From NCBI RefSeq assembly GCF_050942215.1, contig NZ_CP192056.1, positions 4,278,001 to 4,342,000 on the forward strand: DNA of 64,000 nt, in the 5' to 3' direction. Position 1 is the stretch's first letter. Each line of letters starts with the position of its first letter. The stretch comes from Sphaerimonospora sp050942215 (GTDB lineage: Bacteria; Actinomycetota; Actinomycetes; Streptosporangiales; Streptosporangiaceae). Both the position numbers and the translations under genes were made by a program. The notes under the pieces are model-generated. The model was given only the letters and a program-made list of their open reading frames with translations, searched no databases and was not told where the DNA came from. Below are positions 23,516 to 32,317 of this stretch, piece by piece.

Positions 23516-24471
23516 TGAGTTCCACCATGTCGGGCGGCCGGACCGTTCCGGGCGGCCCCGTCGTGCTGGACGGGGGCCTCGCCACCCACCTGGAGGCGCT
23601 CGGCCACGACCTCGGTGACGAGTTGTGGTCGGCGAGGCTGCTGGTCGAGGAGCCCGAGGTGATCCGCCGGGCGCACCTCGACTACTTCGCCGCCGGAGCC
23701 GACGTGGCCACCACGGTCAGCTACCAGGCGAGCGTCCCCGGCTTCGTCCGGCGCGGCCTCACCCCGCACGAGGCGCGCGACCTGATCCGCCTGTCGGTCA
23801 CACTCGCCGTCCAGGCCAGGGACGAGCACGGCGCCGGGTCGGTGGCCGCGAGCGTGGGACCGTACGGCGCCTTCCTGGCCAACGGCGCCGAGTACACCGG
23901 CGACTACGACCTCGACGAGGACGGCCTGGCCGAGTGGCATCGCGAGCGCTTCGAGATCCTCGCCGAGGCCGGGGCCGACCTGCTCGCCTGCGAGACGATC
24001 CCGTCGCCCGCCGAGTCGCGGGCGCTGGCCCGGCTGCTGCGCGAGACGCCCTCGACGCGTGCGTGGGTGAGCTTCTCCTGCCGGGACGGGCGGCACGTCG
24101 GCGACGGGACGCCGTTCGCCGAGTGCGCCGCCGTCTTCGCCGGCCTGCCGCAGGTCGTCGCCGTGGGCGTGAACTGCACGGCGCCGCGTTTCATCCCGGA
24201 GCTGATCGGCGCCGGCGCGACGATCGTCTATCCCAACTCGGGCGAGACGTGGGACGCGGTACACCGCCGCTGGCTCGGTCTCACCGATCCTGTGGAGTAC
24301 GGCGAGGCCGCCGCGGGGTGGCACGCGCTCGGCGCCACCCACATCGGCGGCTGCTGCCGTACCACCCCCGAGCACATCCGCCGCATCCGCGAACACATCC
24401 CCCACCCCCATGCCCGTGATCTTGCGAATACTCGCACATCGCGCCGTGAGCAGGGATTTCATCGTTCATGA
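23515..24471 (+). CDS. mmuM: Homocysteine S-methyltransferase (MmuM-like)
   Basis: This enzyme transfers a methyl group, typically from S-methylmethionine, to homocysteine to form methionine. The 318-residue barrel has the zinc-binding cysteines in VGVNCTAPRF and GGCCRTTPEH, and LDGGLATHLEALG at the start. The GTG at 23515 fits a leaderless transcript; ATG 23527 is an alternative. The C-terminus past the zinc motif (ARDLANTRTSRREQGFHRS) is encoded by repeat element C, so the native end was probably replaced when the element arrived. It converges with the MFS gene. Confidence 0.92.
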   Translation: MSSTMSGGRTVPGGPVVLDGGLATHLEALGHDLGDELWSARLLVEEPEVIRRAHLDYFAAGADVATTVSYQASVPGFVRRGLTPHEARDLIRLSVTLAVQARDEHGAGSVAASVGPYGAFLANGAEYTGDYDLDEDGLAEWHRERFEILAEAGADLLACETIPSPAESRALARLLRETPSTRAWVSFSCRDGRHVGDGTPFAECAAVFAGLPQVVAVGVNCTAPRFIPELIGAGATIVYPNSGETWDAVHRRWLGLTDPVEYGEAAAGWHALGATHIGGCCRTTPEHIRRIREHIPHPHARDLANTRTSRREQGFHRS

Positions 24472-24672
24472 TCTTGCATTTTCTCGCAGGCGTATGCCCT
24501 GACCAGCGAAAACACCATTCGTGATCTTGCACTCACCACTGCAAGATCACGAAACGCATAGACCCAGGTCACAGGGTCTACATGCGAGGAACTGCAAGAT
24601 CACGGAAGCGATCCACGCAGGCCAGGAGGATGGTCTGCGAGTAACTACAAGATCACGGGACAGGGGGTGGTT
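24402..24672. repeat. Palindromic element, complete empty copy (C)
   Basis: Three cores GTGATCTTGC (starts 24416, 24468, 24521; the second is ATGATC) are followed by three inverted cores (GATCAC starts 24545, 24598, 24651). Steps are 52-53 bp. The two halves meet at a perfect 11-bp dyad GTGATCTTGCA / TGCAAGATCAC with 8 bases between. Mini-hairpins TGCGA-ATAC-TCGCA and relatives follow the cores, and C-rich tracts lie at both outer ends. It sits between the 3' ends of mmuM and the MFS gene. Confidence 0.9.
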
Positions 24673-24677
24673 CGGGG

Positions 24678-26213
24678 TCAGCCGACGGCGACCGGCTCGC
24701 CGGTGCGTGCGGCGAGCGGGATCTCCTTGAGGAACAGCGCCACGAGCAGCGCCGCGACGACGAACGGCAGGCTGGCGAGGAACACGTCGTCGATCGCGTC
24801 GGTGAACGCGAGCAGCACATGCTCCTTCACCGGCGACGGGAGATGCTGGATGGCGGCCACGTCGTTGGCGTCGATCCCCCCGGACGGCGCCCGCCCGCCG
24901 AACTGCTCGGTCAGGTAGTGGGTGAGCCGGTTGGTGAGCACCGCGCCCATGACGGCGGTGCCGATGGCGGCGCCCATCGAGCGGAAGAACGTGGCCGAGC
25001 TGGTCGCCGTGCCCATGTCCGACCGGTCCACCGCGTTCTGGATGGCCGTGACGACCGTCTGCATGGTGAAGCCGAGCCCGGCGCCGAAGAGGTAGGCGTA
25101 GATCGCGACGTGCCAGTACGGCGTGTCCACCCGCATCGTCGAGAGCAGCCACAGCGCGATCAGGAGCACGACAGAACCGATGATCGGAAATCTCTTGTAG
25201 CGGCCGGTCTTGGTCATGAGCTGCCCCGAGGCGATCGAGGTGGAGAAGATGCCGAACACCGCGGGCAGCAGGGCCAGCCCCGACACCGTGGGCGACATCC
25301 CCTGGACCGCCTGGAGATAGACCGGCAGGAAGATCATGCCGCCGAACATCGCCAGCCCGCCCAGGAAGTTGAAGGCGTTGCCGACACTGAAGATCGAGTT
25401 GCGGAACAGCCGCATCGGCAGGATCGGCTCGGCCGCCCGGAGCTCGACGACCACGAACAGGGCCGCCAGGGACACGAAGGCGGCGAGCAGCGCCAGCGCG
25501 CCGGGAGCGGTCCAGCCGAGCTCGCCGCCCGCCCAGTCGAGGTAGAGCAGGAAGCACGACACCCCGGCCACGATCACGGCGGCGCCCAGGTAGTCGACCT
25601 TGTGCGCCCGCCGGACCACGGGGATCCTCAACGCGACCGAGGTGACGATCAGGGAGATCACCCCGATCGGGATGTTGATCCAGAAGATCCAGCGCCAGCC
25701 GGGGCCGTCGGTGAAGAAACCGCCGAGCAGCGGCCCGGCGACGCTGGACACACCCCAGACCGCGCCGAAATACCCCTGGTAGCGGCCGCGCTCCCGGGGC
25801 GGGATCACGTCGCCGATGATGCTGAAGGCCAGCGCCATGAGACCGCCGCCGCCCAGCCCCTGGAGTGCGCGGAACGCGATGAGCTGCCCGATGTCCTGGC
25901 TCAGCCCGGCCAGGGCGGAGCCGACGAGGAAGAACCCGATTGCCGTCTGGAAGATCATTCGCCTGCCGTACAGGTCGGAGATCTTGCCCCAGAGCGGGGT
26001 CGACGCCGTGGAGGTGAGCAGGTAGGCCGTCACCACCCACGACAGCTTGTCGAGCCCGCCGAGTTCGCTGACGATGCGCGGCAGGGCGGTGCCGACGATG
26101 CTCTGGTCGAGCGCGGCCAGCAGCATCCCCGCCGCCACCCCGGCCAGGACGACCAGGATCTGACGGTGGGGCAGATAGCCAGAGACTGCTTCGCGGTCCT
26201 CACGAACGCTCAC
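24678..26213 (-). CDS. MFS drug transporter, DHA2 (14-helix) family
   Basis: 511 residues with about 14 hydrophobic helices. Motif A-like GKISDLYGRRMIFQTAIG, motif C-like GPLLGGFFTDGPGWRWIFWINIPIG and LDQSIVGTALPRIVSELGG at the start identify the EmrB/QacA group of proton-driven exporters. It probably exports toxic or signalling compounds; the substrate is unknown. GTG 26213 has AGGAGGAG 5 bases upstream. No regulator gene is adjacent. Its 3' end abuts repeat element C, but the stop lies before the element. Confidence 0.93.
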   Translation of the reverse strand: MSVREDREAVSGYLPHRQILVVLAGVAAGMLLAALDQSIVGTALPRIVSELGGLDKLSWVVTAYLLTSTASTPLWGKISDLYGRRMIFQTAIGFFLVGSALAGLSQDIGQLIAFRALQGLGGGGLMALAFSIIGDVIPPRERGRYQGYFGAVWGVSSVAGPLLGGFFTDGPGWRWIFWINIPIGVISLIVTSVALRIPVVRRAHKVDYLGAAVIVAGVSCFLLYLDWAGGELGWTAPGALALLAAFVSLAALFVVVELRAAEPILPMRLFRNSIFSVGNAFNFLGGLAMFGGMIFLPVYLQAVQGMSPTVSGLALLPAVFGIFSTSIASGQLMTKTGRYKRFPIIGSVVLLIALWLLSTMRVDTPYWHVAIYAYLFGAGLGFTMQTVVTAIQNAVDRSDMGTATSSATFFRSMGAAIGTAVMGAVLTNRLTHYLTEQFGGRAPSGGIDANDVAAIQHLPSPVKEHVLLAFTDAIDDVFLASLPFVVAALLVALFLKEIPLAARTGEPVAVG

Positions 26214-26289
26214 GCATGCTCCTCCTCAACCGATTGTTTCCCTGGACAGTTGACGGACAGAGTCACGCTACCGTCCCGGTTCGGCTGTA

Positions 26290-26988
26290 TCAGGAGGATT
26301 TACGGGCGGCCCGGGCCATCTCGACTTTCGCGCTGGCTGCGTACTTGTCGACGTATTCCTGGCCGGACAGCTCCATGAGCGCGTACATGATCTCGTCGGT
26401 CACCGCACGCAGGACGAGACGGTCGTTTTCCATGCCGTAATAACGGGAGAAATCGAGCGGTTTGCCGTACCTGACGCCGGGCCGGATGCCGAATCTGGGG
26501 AACAGCCGGCCGGGCGGCATCATCTCGAACGTGTTGACCATGGCCCAGGGGATCACCGGCGCGCGGGACTCCAGCGCGAGGCGCGCGACCCCGGTCTTGC
26601 CCTTGTAGAGCCGGCCGTCCGGGGAGCGCGTGCCCTCCGGGTAGATGCCGAGCACCTGGTTCTCCCCCAGGACGCGCAGGCCGGTGCGGAGCGCCGCCTC
26701 GCTGGCCTTGCCTCCGGAGCGGTCGATCGGCACCGTGCCGACGCCGGAGAAGAAGGCCCGGCTGACCAGTCCTTTGATCCCGCGGCCGGTGAAGTACTCG
26801 GCCTTGCCCAGGGAGATCACCTTGCGCGGCAGGAATCCGGCTCCGAAGAAGTGGTCGGCGAACGACAGGTGGTTGCCGGCCAGAATCACCGGTCCCTCCT
26901 TCGGCACGTTCTCCGTTCCCTCCGCCCAGGGGCGGAAGACGAAGTGGAGAATCGGCCAGAGGATGGCCTTCACCACCCAGTAGAACAC
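26290..26988 (-). CDS. plsC: 1-Acylglycerol-3-phosphate acyltransferase (PlsC-like)
   Basis: 232 residues. The acyltransferase motifs are NHLSFADHFFGAG (HX4D) near residue 35, VPIDRSGG, and GIYPEGTRSPDG. An N-terminal hydrophobic segment anchors it to the membrane. It would transfer an acyl chain to lysophosphatidic acid in phospholipid synthesis. The GTG at 26988 was chosen by comparison with the family start and the GAGGGGG upstream; the open frame continues further but has no convincing start. It is divergent from the esterase gene. Confidence 0.92.
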   Translation of the reverse strand: MFYWVVKAILWPILHFVFRPWAEGTENVPKEGPVILAGNHLSFADHFFGAGFLPRKVISLGKAEYFTGRGIKGLVSRAFFSGVGTVPIDRSGGKASEAALRTGLRVLGENQVLGIYPEGTRSPDGRLYKGKTGVARLALESRAPVIPWAMVNTFEMMPPGRLFPRFGIRPGVRYGKPLDFSRYYGMENDRLVLRAVTDEIMYALMELSGQEYVDKYAASAKVEMARAARKSS

Positions 26989-27118
26989 GCGGGCACCCCC
27001 TCGGGTAAGACTGAGGTCATCTTCGCACGCCCCACCCACTCGCACTAACGATGCCTTACGTGGGACTATCGGGCGGGAGAACCCGCTGGGTCGACCCGGT
27101 GACAGAAAGGTCCATCCC

Positions 27119-27883
27119 ATGCCAGTGATGCCCGGCGCCGAGCCGTACCACCACGACGGCGGCGATGTCGGCGTTCTGCTGTGCCACGGGTTCACCGGGT
27201 CGCCGCAGTCGCTGCGTCCGTGGGCCGAGCATCTCGCGGCGGCGGAACTGACCGTGTCCCTGCCCCGGCTGCCCGGGCACGGCACGACATGGCAGGAGAT
27301 GAACCGGACGCGCTGGGAGGACTGGTACGCGGAGGTGGACAAGGCGTTCGCCGATCTGCGCGGCCGGTGCGCCGAGGTGTTCGTGATGGGCCTGTCGATG
27401 GGCGGCTGCCTCGCGCTGCGCCTGGCGCAGGTGCACGGCGACGCCGTCCAGGGGGTGGTGGTGGTGAACCCCTCCGTGGTCAGCGACGCCCCGCTGCTGC
27501 GGCTGGCGCCGGTGCTGAAATGGCTCGTGCCCTCGGTCGCCGGCGTCGCCGGCGACATCAAGAAGGGCGGCACGGCCGAGATCGGATACACGCGCACCCC
27601 GGTGCGGGCCGCGGCGACGCTACCCCGGCTGTGGAGGCTCGTCCAGGCCGACATCGGCAAGGTCACCCAGCCGGTGCTGGTGTTCCACAGCCGCGACGAC
27701 CATGTCGTAAAACCGGCCAGCACCGCGTTCCTCCGCGCCAGGATGGGGCAGAACCTGGAGATCAGGCAGCTGACCGACAGCTATCATGTCGCGACGCTCG
27801 ACAACGACGCACCAGTGATCTTCGAGGGCAGCCTCGACTTCATCCGTTCGCACGCCTCTGTACCCTTGACGAAGGACTTGTGA
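27119..27883 (+). CDS. Alpha/beta-hydrolase (carboxylesterase or monoacylglycerol lipase-like)
   Basis: 254 residues. The catalytic triad is readable: Ser in VMGLSMGGCLAL, Asp in VFHSRDDHVV and His in DSYHVATLD. The oxyanion region is CHGFTGSPQSL. The pattern resembles the Est30-like carboxylesterases and monoacylglycerol lipases of actinomycetes. There is no signal peptide, so it is cytosolic. It is divergent from plsC and is followed after 12 bases by a small membrane-protein gene; a role in lipid turnover is plausible. Confidence 0.9.
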   Translation: MPVMPGAEPYHHDGGDVGVLLCHGFTGSPQSLRPWAEHLAAAELTVSLPRLPGHGTTWQEMNRTRWEDWYAEVDKAFADLRGRCAEVFVMGLSMGGCLALRLAQVHGDAVQGVVVVNPSVVSDAPLLRLAPVLKWLVPSVAGVAGDIKKGGTAEIGYTRTPVRAAATLPRLWRLVQADIGKVTQPVLVFHSRDDHVVKPASTAFLRARMGQNLEIRQLTDSYHVATLDNDAPVIFEGSLDFIRSHASVPLTKDL

Positions 27884-27895
27884 CCCGGGACCGAA

Positions 27896-28342
27896 GTGAC
27901 GCCGCAGAGTGACGAGGACGAGGTCTGGCGTCAGATCGTCGCCTCCTACAACGAGACGGCCGAGGACCCCTCGGCCGCACAGCCATGGCCCGATCGGGAG
28001 AACGTCACCGACGATGACGGCGATGAGACCCCGACGCGGGCACAGGACGCGCCCGACAGCGAGGACGCGCCGGAGAAGACGCTCCCCGAAGACGAGGATC
28101 ACTACATCCCGCCGCCACCGCCGCCGCTGCCCCCCGGGGACTTCGTCAGCCGACTGTCCTGGGTGGCGCTCTTCGGCGGGCCGGCCTACCTGTTACTCGC
28201 CGCGATGCTCGGCTGGGCGATGGACGGCTGGACCGTCTTCGCCGCCGTGGCCGCCTTCATCGGGGGCTTCGTGACCCTGGTCGTCCGCATGGGCGACGGT
28301 CCCCCGGGCGACTCCGGGTGGGACGACGGCGCGGTCCTCTGA
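27896..28342 (+). CDS. Conserved actinobacterial small membrane protein
   Basis: 148 residues. An acidic, low-complexity N-terminal half (about 1-70) runs into a proline stretch (HYIPPPPPPLPPGD), followed by two transmembrane helices (about 88-105 and 112-132) and an acidic tail. I recognise the layout from actinomycete hypothetical proteins but know no function. GTG 27896 follows the esterase stop by 12 bases. Its last 157 bases overlap the end of the convergent gene 28186-29592. Confidence 0.75.
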   Translation: MTPQSDEDEVWRQIVASYNETAEDPSAAQPWPDRENVTDDDGDETPTRAQDAPDSEDAPEKTLPEDEDHYIPPPPPPLPPGDFVSRLSWVALFGGPAYLLLAAMLGWAMDGWTVFAAVAAFIGGFVTLVVRMGDGPPGDSGWDDGAVL

Positions 28343-29592
28343 CCCGCCGCCAGGTCCGGCTGCTCCGGCCGGTCCGTCCGGCCGGGCGGGGGGCCGAACC
28401 GTTCGACGAGGTCGCTGTAGCGTCCCTCCGCGTCGAGCACGTGCCCGACCGCCATCGTGAGGTCGTCGACGTGCACGACCGCCTGCAGCCGCACCGTCCG
28501 ATCTTCCGCCGTGTCCGCTGCGGCTCCGCCCGCCGCCTCGGTCTCGTCCTCCGGCGGGGGCGCCTGGCCGCGGATGACGGTCCACCGCGAGCCGTCGCGA
28601 CGCAGCAGAATGCCCTCGGCCGGACGCGCCGGGTCGTAGCCGGACACCCAGAACCTGCCGTGCCCGTCACCGGTCACACCGTACAGCTCGGCCCTGGCGG
28701 CCGGATCCTTCCGGCCGCCCGCCGCCTTGCCGCCGGAGCGCAGCCGCTCTCGCGACCATTTCCCGCCGCTCCATCGCAGGACGAGCGGCGCGATCGTGCC
28801 GTCTTCGCCCGTGTAGACCCCGCCCACGGCGATCGCGCGGTTGCGGCTCTGGACATAGACGTCGCGCAGGAATCCGCCCTTGATCTCGGGCAGGTCCATC
28901 GGCTTCCACCGGCCGCCGGACAACTTCATGATCAACGGATGGGTGCCCGAGTCGCCGACGGCCCATCCGCCGGACTTGCCCGTCAGCGCGACGCCGTACA
29001 TGATGCCGCCGGGCCCGCTCCTGGTGGTCCAGCCCTTGCCCGCGCCGCCGCCGACCGCCAGGAAGGCCCTGCCGTTCCTGCTGCCGACCGTCACGACGCG
29101 GCCGGGGGACGCCGCCACGGCGCCGAGCCAGTCGCCCACGCGGAACTGCGGCACGTTGACCCGGTCGAACCCGCCCACCGAACCCTTCGCGACGTACGGC
29201 AGGCCGTCGTGGCCGTCGCCCACCGCCCAGATCTCGTCCGGCGAGACGGCCGCGACCGATCGCAGATGTCCCGCCCCCGTGGCGTCCCCGCGGATCGCCA
29301 CATCGGTCCAGGAGACGCCGTTCCAGTGCGCGATCACGCCGTGGTTGCGCCAGGTGTCCCAGACGTTCTGCTGGCCGACGGCCCAGATGTCCTTGGCCGA
29401 CAGGCCGGCCACGTCCGACAACGAGGCGTCACCGGCGAACCGGCCGATGGAAGCACCCTGGGCCACCTCGTCCGGCCGGGTGTGCGTGTGCGCGTGCGCC
29501 ACCGATGTGGCGCACAGGAGATGCCCGGCCAGCAGAACGCAGGCGGACGGCACACACAACGGCACCGCACATCGTCTCCGACGGCGGGTCAT
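28186..29592 (-). CDS. Secreted beta-propeller-like protein
   Basis: 468 residues. A signal peptide (MTRRRRRC, hydrophobic VLLAGHLLC, then AHAHTHT) is followed by repeated motifs such as DIWAVGQQNVWDTW, EIWAVGDGHDGLPY, GGWAVGDSGTHP and RAIAVGGVYTG, spaced about 45-50 residues. This is typical of propeller blades in extracellular actinomycete proteins. The last 50 residues (after about 415) are basic and Pro/Ser-rich, and their DNA is antisense to the membrane-protein gene. No catalytic motif was seen. Confidence 0.75.
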   Translation of the reverse strand: MTRRRRRCAVPLCVPSACVLLAGHLLCATSVAHAHTHTRPDEVAQGASIGRFAGDASLSDVAGLSAKDIWAVGQQNVWDTWRNHGVIAHWNGVSWTDVAIRGDATGAGHLRSVAAVSPDEIWAVGDGHDGLPYVAKGSVGGFDRVNVPQFRVGDWLGAVAASPGRVVTVGSRNGRAFLAVGGGAGKGWTTRSGPGGIMYGVALTGKSGGWAVGDSGTHPLIMKLSGGRWKPMDLPEIKGGFLRDVYVQSRNRAIAVGGVYTGEDGTIAPLVLRWSGGKWSRERLRSGGKAAGGRKDPAARAELYGVTGDGHGRFWVSGYDPARPAEGILLRRDGSRWTVIRGQAPPPEDETEAAGGAAADTAEDRTVRLQAVVHVDDLTMAVGHVLDAEGRYSDLVERFGPPPGRTDRPEQPDLAAGQRTAPSSHPESPGGPSPMRTTRVTKPPMKAATAAKTVQPSIAQPSIAASNR

Positions 29593-29669
29593 GTCACAGA
29601 TCGTACGTGGACCGCTGCACCGCCGCGACCCGATGGCGCCGAGACCGCCCCCGGCGGGCTCCCGGCCCC

Positions 29670-30377
29670 TCACCGGTCCGCCCGCAGCTCCGCGACGACC
29701 GGGCGGTGGTCGCTCGCGGCGCTCAGGTCGCCGGGTGGCACGTCCGGGCAGCCGCACGAGACCACGGAAAGCCCGGCGCCGGCGAAGACGGCGTCGATCC
29801 GCCTGCTGGGGTCGCGGGCCGGGAAGGTCGCGCCGTCACCGGGCGTGTCGCGCGTGCCGGCGGCGTGGTCGAAGCAGTCCGTGTAGCGGCCGGTGAGGTA
29901 ACGCCAGGCCGGTTCGCCGGGCTGCTCGTTGACGTCCCCGGCCAGCACGGGCAGCGCGCCGAACCCGCGGGCGGTCCGCTCCAGGATCGGCACGATCTCG
30001 GTGACGTGCCGCAGCCGGGCCCCCGCCACCAGGTCGAGATGGGCCGAGCACACGGCGTACCGCCTGCCGTCCTTCTCCACGACCGCGACGGCGATCGCCC
30101 GCCACTCCAGCCCGGCGAACCACCGCAGGCGGTGGCCGCTCCCGTGCAGGAGCCGTACGGCCGGGCCGGCGAAGACGGCGACCCCGCCGACGCGTCCCCC
30201 GGCCGCGACCGACATGCCGGCGTCACCGGCGAGCTCCCGCCGCCTGCGCCGCCAGTGCAGCAGGCGGGGGACCTCCTGGAGGCACAGCACGTCGGGCCGC
30301 ATCGCCCTGATCACCCTGACCAGCGCGGCCCGGTCGTCCCGGAGCGAGCGGACGTTGTAGGTGGCGACGCGCAGCAC
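29670..30377 (-). CDS. Endonuclease/exonuclease/phosphatase family protein
   Basis: 235 residues of the DNase I-like metal-dependent phosphoesterase fold: LRVATYNVRSL, DVLCLQEVPR, CSAHLDLVAG, LAGDVNEQPGEPAW, RRIDAVFAG and the final SDHRPVVAEL. The active-site Asn, Glu, His, Asp and terminal Asp-His are all present. It has no signal peptide. The substrate could be a nucleic acid, phospholipid or sugar phosphate. It starts 24 bases after the glucokinase stop, probably in one transcript with it. GTG 30377 has no strong ribosome site. Confidence 0.88.
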   Translation of the reverse strand: MLRVATYNVRSLRDDRAALVRVIRAMRPDVLCLQEVPRLLHWRRRRRELAGDAGMSVAAGGRVGGVAVFAGPAVRLLHGSGHRLRWFAGLEWRAIAVAVVEKDGRRYAVCSAHLDLVAGARLRHVTEIVPILERTARGFGALPVLAGDVNEQPGEPAWRYLTGRYTDCFDHAAGTRDTPGDGATFPARDPSRRIDAVFAGAGLSVVSCGCPDVPPGDLSAASDHRPVVAELRADR

Positions 30378-30400
30378 GGCGCTCCGGGAGCCCGCGGCGC

Positions 30401-31345
30401 TCAGCGTCTCCGGGCGAGGTCGGCCGCCCCGACCATCCCGGCGGACGGCCCCAGCTCCGCGACCCTGACCTCGGCCGGCGGCCGATGGCCACGGCCGGTG
30501 AGCCGCTCGGCGAACCCGGCGCCGACCTTGTCGAGGAACAGGTCGGCCGCGCGCGAGACGCCGCCGCCGATGACGAAGCGACCGGGATCGAGGACCGCGG
30601 CCATGTCGGCGAACCCCTGGGCGAGCCATTTGGCCAGGCCGTCGAACGCCGCCAGCGCGACCGGATCGCCGCGGCGGGCCGCCTCGGTCACGTGCTCGCC
30701 CTGGATGCCGTCCACCGATCCGCCGGCGAGCTCCAGCAGGTGCGGAGCCGACGCGGGGTCGGCGGCGGCGCCACGCCTGGCGTCGCCCAGCAGCGCGGTC
30801 CCGCTGGCGTACTTCTCCCAGCAGCCGAGGTTGCCGCAGCCGCACGTGCGGCCGTCCGGCACCACCTGCATGTGGCCGAGCTCGGCGCCCATCCCCCACC
30901 TGCCCCGGTAGAGGTCGCCGGCCAGCACTATGCCGCCGCCGATGCCGGTGCCGATGGTCACGCACACCACGTGGCTCTCGCCCCGGCCCGCGCCGAAGCG
31001 GTACTCGCCCCACGCCATGGCGTTGGCGTCGTTCTCGACCACCACGGGCATGCCCACGAGTTCGGCGACCTTCTCGCGCAGCGGCTCCTCGCGCCAGGCG
31101 AGATTGGGCGCGAAGCGGACGACCGATCTGGTCTCGTCCACGAATCCGGCCGCCCCGACCCCGACGGCCTCCACCACGTGCCGCGAGGCGAGCTCGGCCA
31201 CGGCGTCCGCGATGGTCAGGGCGACCTTCTCGGCGCTTCCCGCCGGAGTGTGCCGCAGGGTCCGGTCGAGGATGTCGCCATCCTCATCGACGACTCCGGA
31301 GGCGATCTTGGTGCCGCCCACGTCCACGCCGATGGTCAGCGCCAT
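30401..31345 (-). CDS. glk: Glucokinase, ROK family
   Basis: The 314-residue sugar kinase phosphorylates glucose with ATP. It has the phosphate loop GVDVGGTKIASGVVD, the sugar site ENDANAMAWGEYRFGAG, VTIGTGIGGGIV, ELGHMQV and the ROK zinc motif CGCGNLGCWEKYASG. In streptomycetes the orthologue also mediates carbon catabolite repression; whether this one does is unknown. It lies between the DUF5304 gene (21 bases) and the EEP phosphatase gene, so the group may be an operon. Confidence 0.95.
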   Translation of the reverse strand: MALTIGVDVGGTKIASGVVDEDGDILDRTLRHTPAGSAEKVALTIADAVAELASRHVVEAVGVGAAGFVDETRSVVRFAPNLAWREEPLREKVAELVGMPVVVENDANAMAWGEYRFGAGRGESHVVCVTIGTGIGGGIVLAGDLYRGRWGMGAELGHMQVVPDGRTCGCGNLGCWEKYASGTALLGDARRGAAADPASAPHLLELAGGSVDGIQGEHVTEAARRGDPVALAAFDGLAKWLAQGFADMAAVLDPGRFVIGGGVSRAADLFLDKVGAGFAERLTGRGHRPPAEVRVAELGPSAGMVGAADLARRR

Positions 31346-31366
31346 GCCGCGTTCCTCCCTGGCTCT

Positions 31367-31798
31367 CTAACCGAGGTCGATGTGCTCCACTGGCGGGCCG
31401 TCCCGGCGGACGTCGTCCGGCTGTGAACGCTGCAGGACCTCGACCACCTGCCGGAACGCCGCGAACAGCTCGCCCCCGGCCGCCATCAGGTGACCGGTGA
31501 TGTCGCCGCCCGCACCGTATTCCCGCTGTGCCGCGATCATCCGGCATACAGGGCATGCGCGGCAAATGTACTCCTCGTCGGGGCTTTCGGCGACCGCCTC
31601 GCTCCAGACGTCGTCGGCACGGGCGCCGCCGCCGCTGCCGCCGAAGGCCGCGCCGAAACCGCTCATGCCGCCCTTCACCAGGCCCTTGCCGATCTCTCGG
31701 CCCACCCGCTGCTGGACGGCGTCGAACAGCTTCAGCGCCTCCTCCGCGGCAGAGCCGAGCGGGTTGGTGGCGTGCGTTTCATCGTTGGCTTCCGTCAT
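31367..31798 (-). CDS. DUF5304-like actinobacterial protein
   Basis: 143 residues with a helical N-terminal half, a glycine-rich middle (FGAAFGGSGGG) and a cysteine pair in EYICRACPVCRMIAAQREY that could bind zinc. This pattern matches a small conserved family of actinomycetes of unknown function. The ATG at 31798 has GGAGGGG 4 bases upstream. It is placed between an SRPBCC protein gene and glucokinase. Confidence 0.8.
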   Translation of the reverse strand: MTEANDETHATNPLGSAAEEALKLFDAVQQRVGREIGKGLVKGGMSGFGAAFGGSGGGARADDVWSEAVAESPDEEYICRACPVCRMIAAQREYGAGGDITGHLMAAGGELFAAFRQVVEVLQRSQPDDVRRDGPPVEHIDLG

Positions 31799-31876
31799 CT
31801 CGCCCCTCCTGTCTCGAACCGTACCCGGAGGACCCCGTCGCGGAGTGCCGCCGAGGAGATCTTCCAAGCAGGATCC

Positions 31877-32317
31877 TCATCGGCCCTCGACGCGGCGCCT
31901 GAGCCCCTTGAGCGCGGTGTCGACGATGACCTTCTCGGCCCGTCGCCTGATCATGCCGATCATGGGGACCTTCAGGTCCACCGCGAGCTCATAGGTCACC
32001 TCTGTGCCGCCGCCGGGACGCTCGGCGAGCCGGTAGCTCCCGGTCAGCGCGGAGATCATCCGTCCGCCCTCGGCGGTGTGCCAGCTCACTCCCGCGTCGC
32101 CGTCCCACGCGTAGGCCAGGACGTACTCGTCGCTGATCACGCCGGCGTCGAGGACGAACCGGACCCGGGAGGCCCTGCCGCCCTCCTCCGTCTCCAGGAT
32201 CTCCGCCGCCTTCACCTGGCCCGCCCACTGCGGATAGGCCGGGAAGTCCGCGATCACGGCCATGATTGACGATCGGCCGGCGCCGATCGTGATGCTCGAG
32301 GAGGTGCGATCAGCCAT
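31877..32317 (-). CDS. SRPBCC (polyketide cyclase/START-like) protein
   Basis: 146 residues of the helix-grip fold: ITIGAGRSSIMAVIADFPAYPQWAGQVKAAEIL at the N-terminus, a central WDGDAGVSWHT strand and a long C-terminal helix. Members bind hydrophobic ligands or act as cyclases; no catalytic residues can be assigned here. It is divergent from fadD and upstream of DUF5304 and glk on the same strand. Confidence 0.85.
   Translation of the reverse strand: MADRTSSSITIGAGRSSIMAVIADFPAYPQWAGQVKAAEILETEEGGRASRVRFVLDAGVISDEYVLAYAWDGDAGVSWHTAEGGRMISALTGSYRLAERPGGGTEVTYELAVDLKVPMIGMIRRRAEKVIVDTALKGLRRRVEGR

Noticed and set aside
24416..24656. CRISPR-like regular spacing of GTGATCTTGC units
   Set aside because: Steps are regular (52-53 bp), but units are inverted in the second half, the sequence between units is related and not unique, there are only three units per half, and no cas gene is near.
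26989..27723. Upstream extension of the plsC frame over the esterase gene
   Set aside because: It is antisense to a hydrolase gene with an intact catalytic triad; the family start lies at about 26988.
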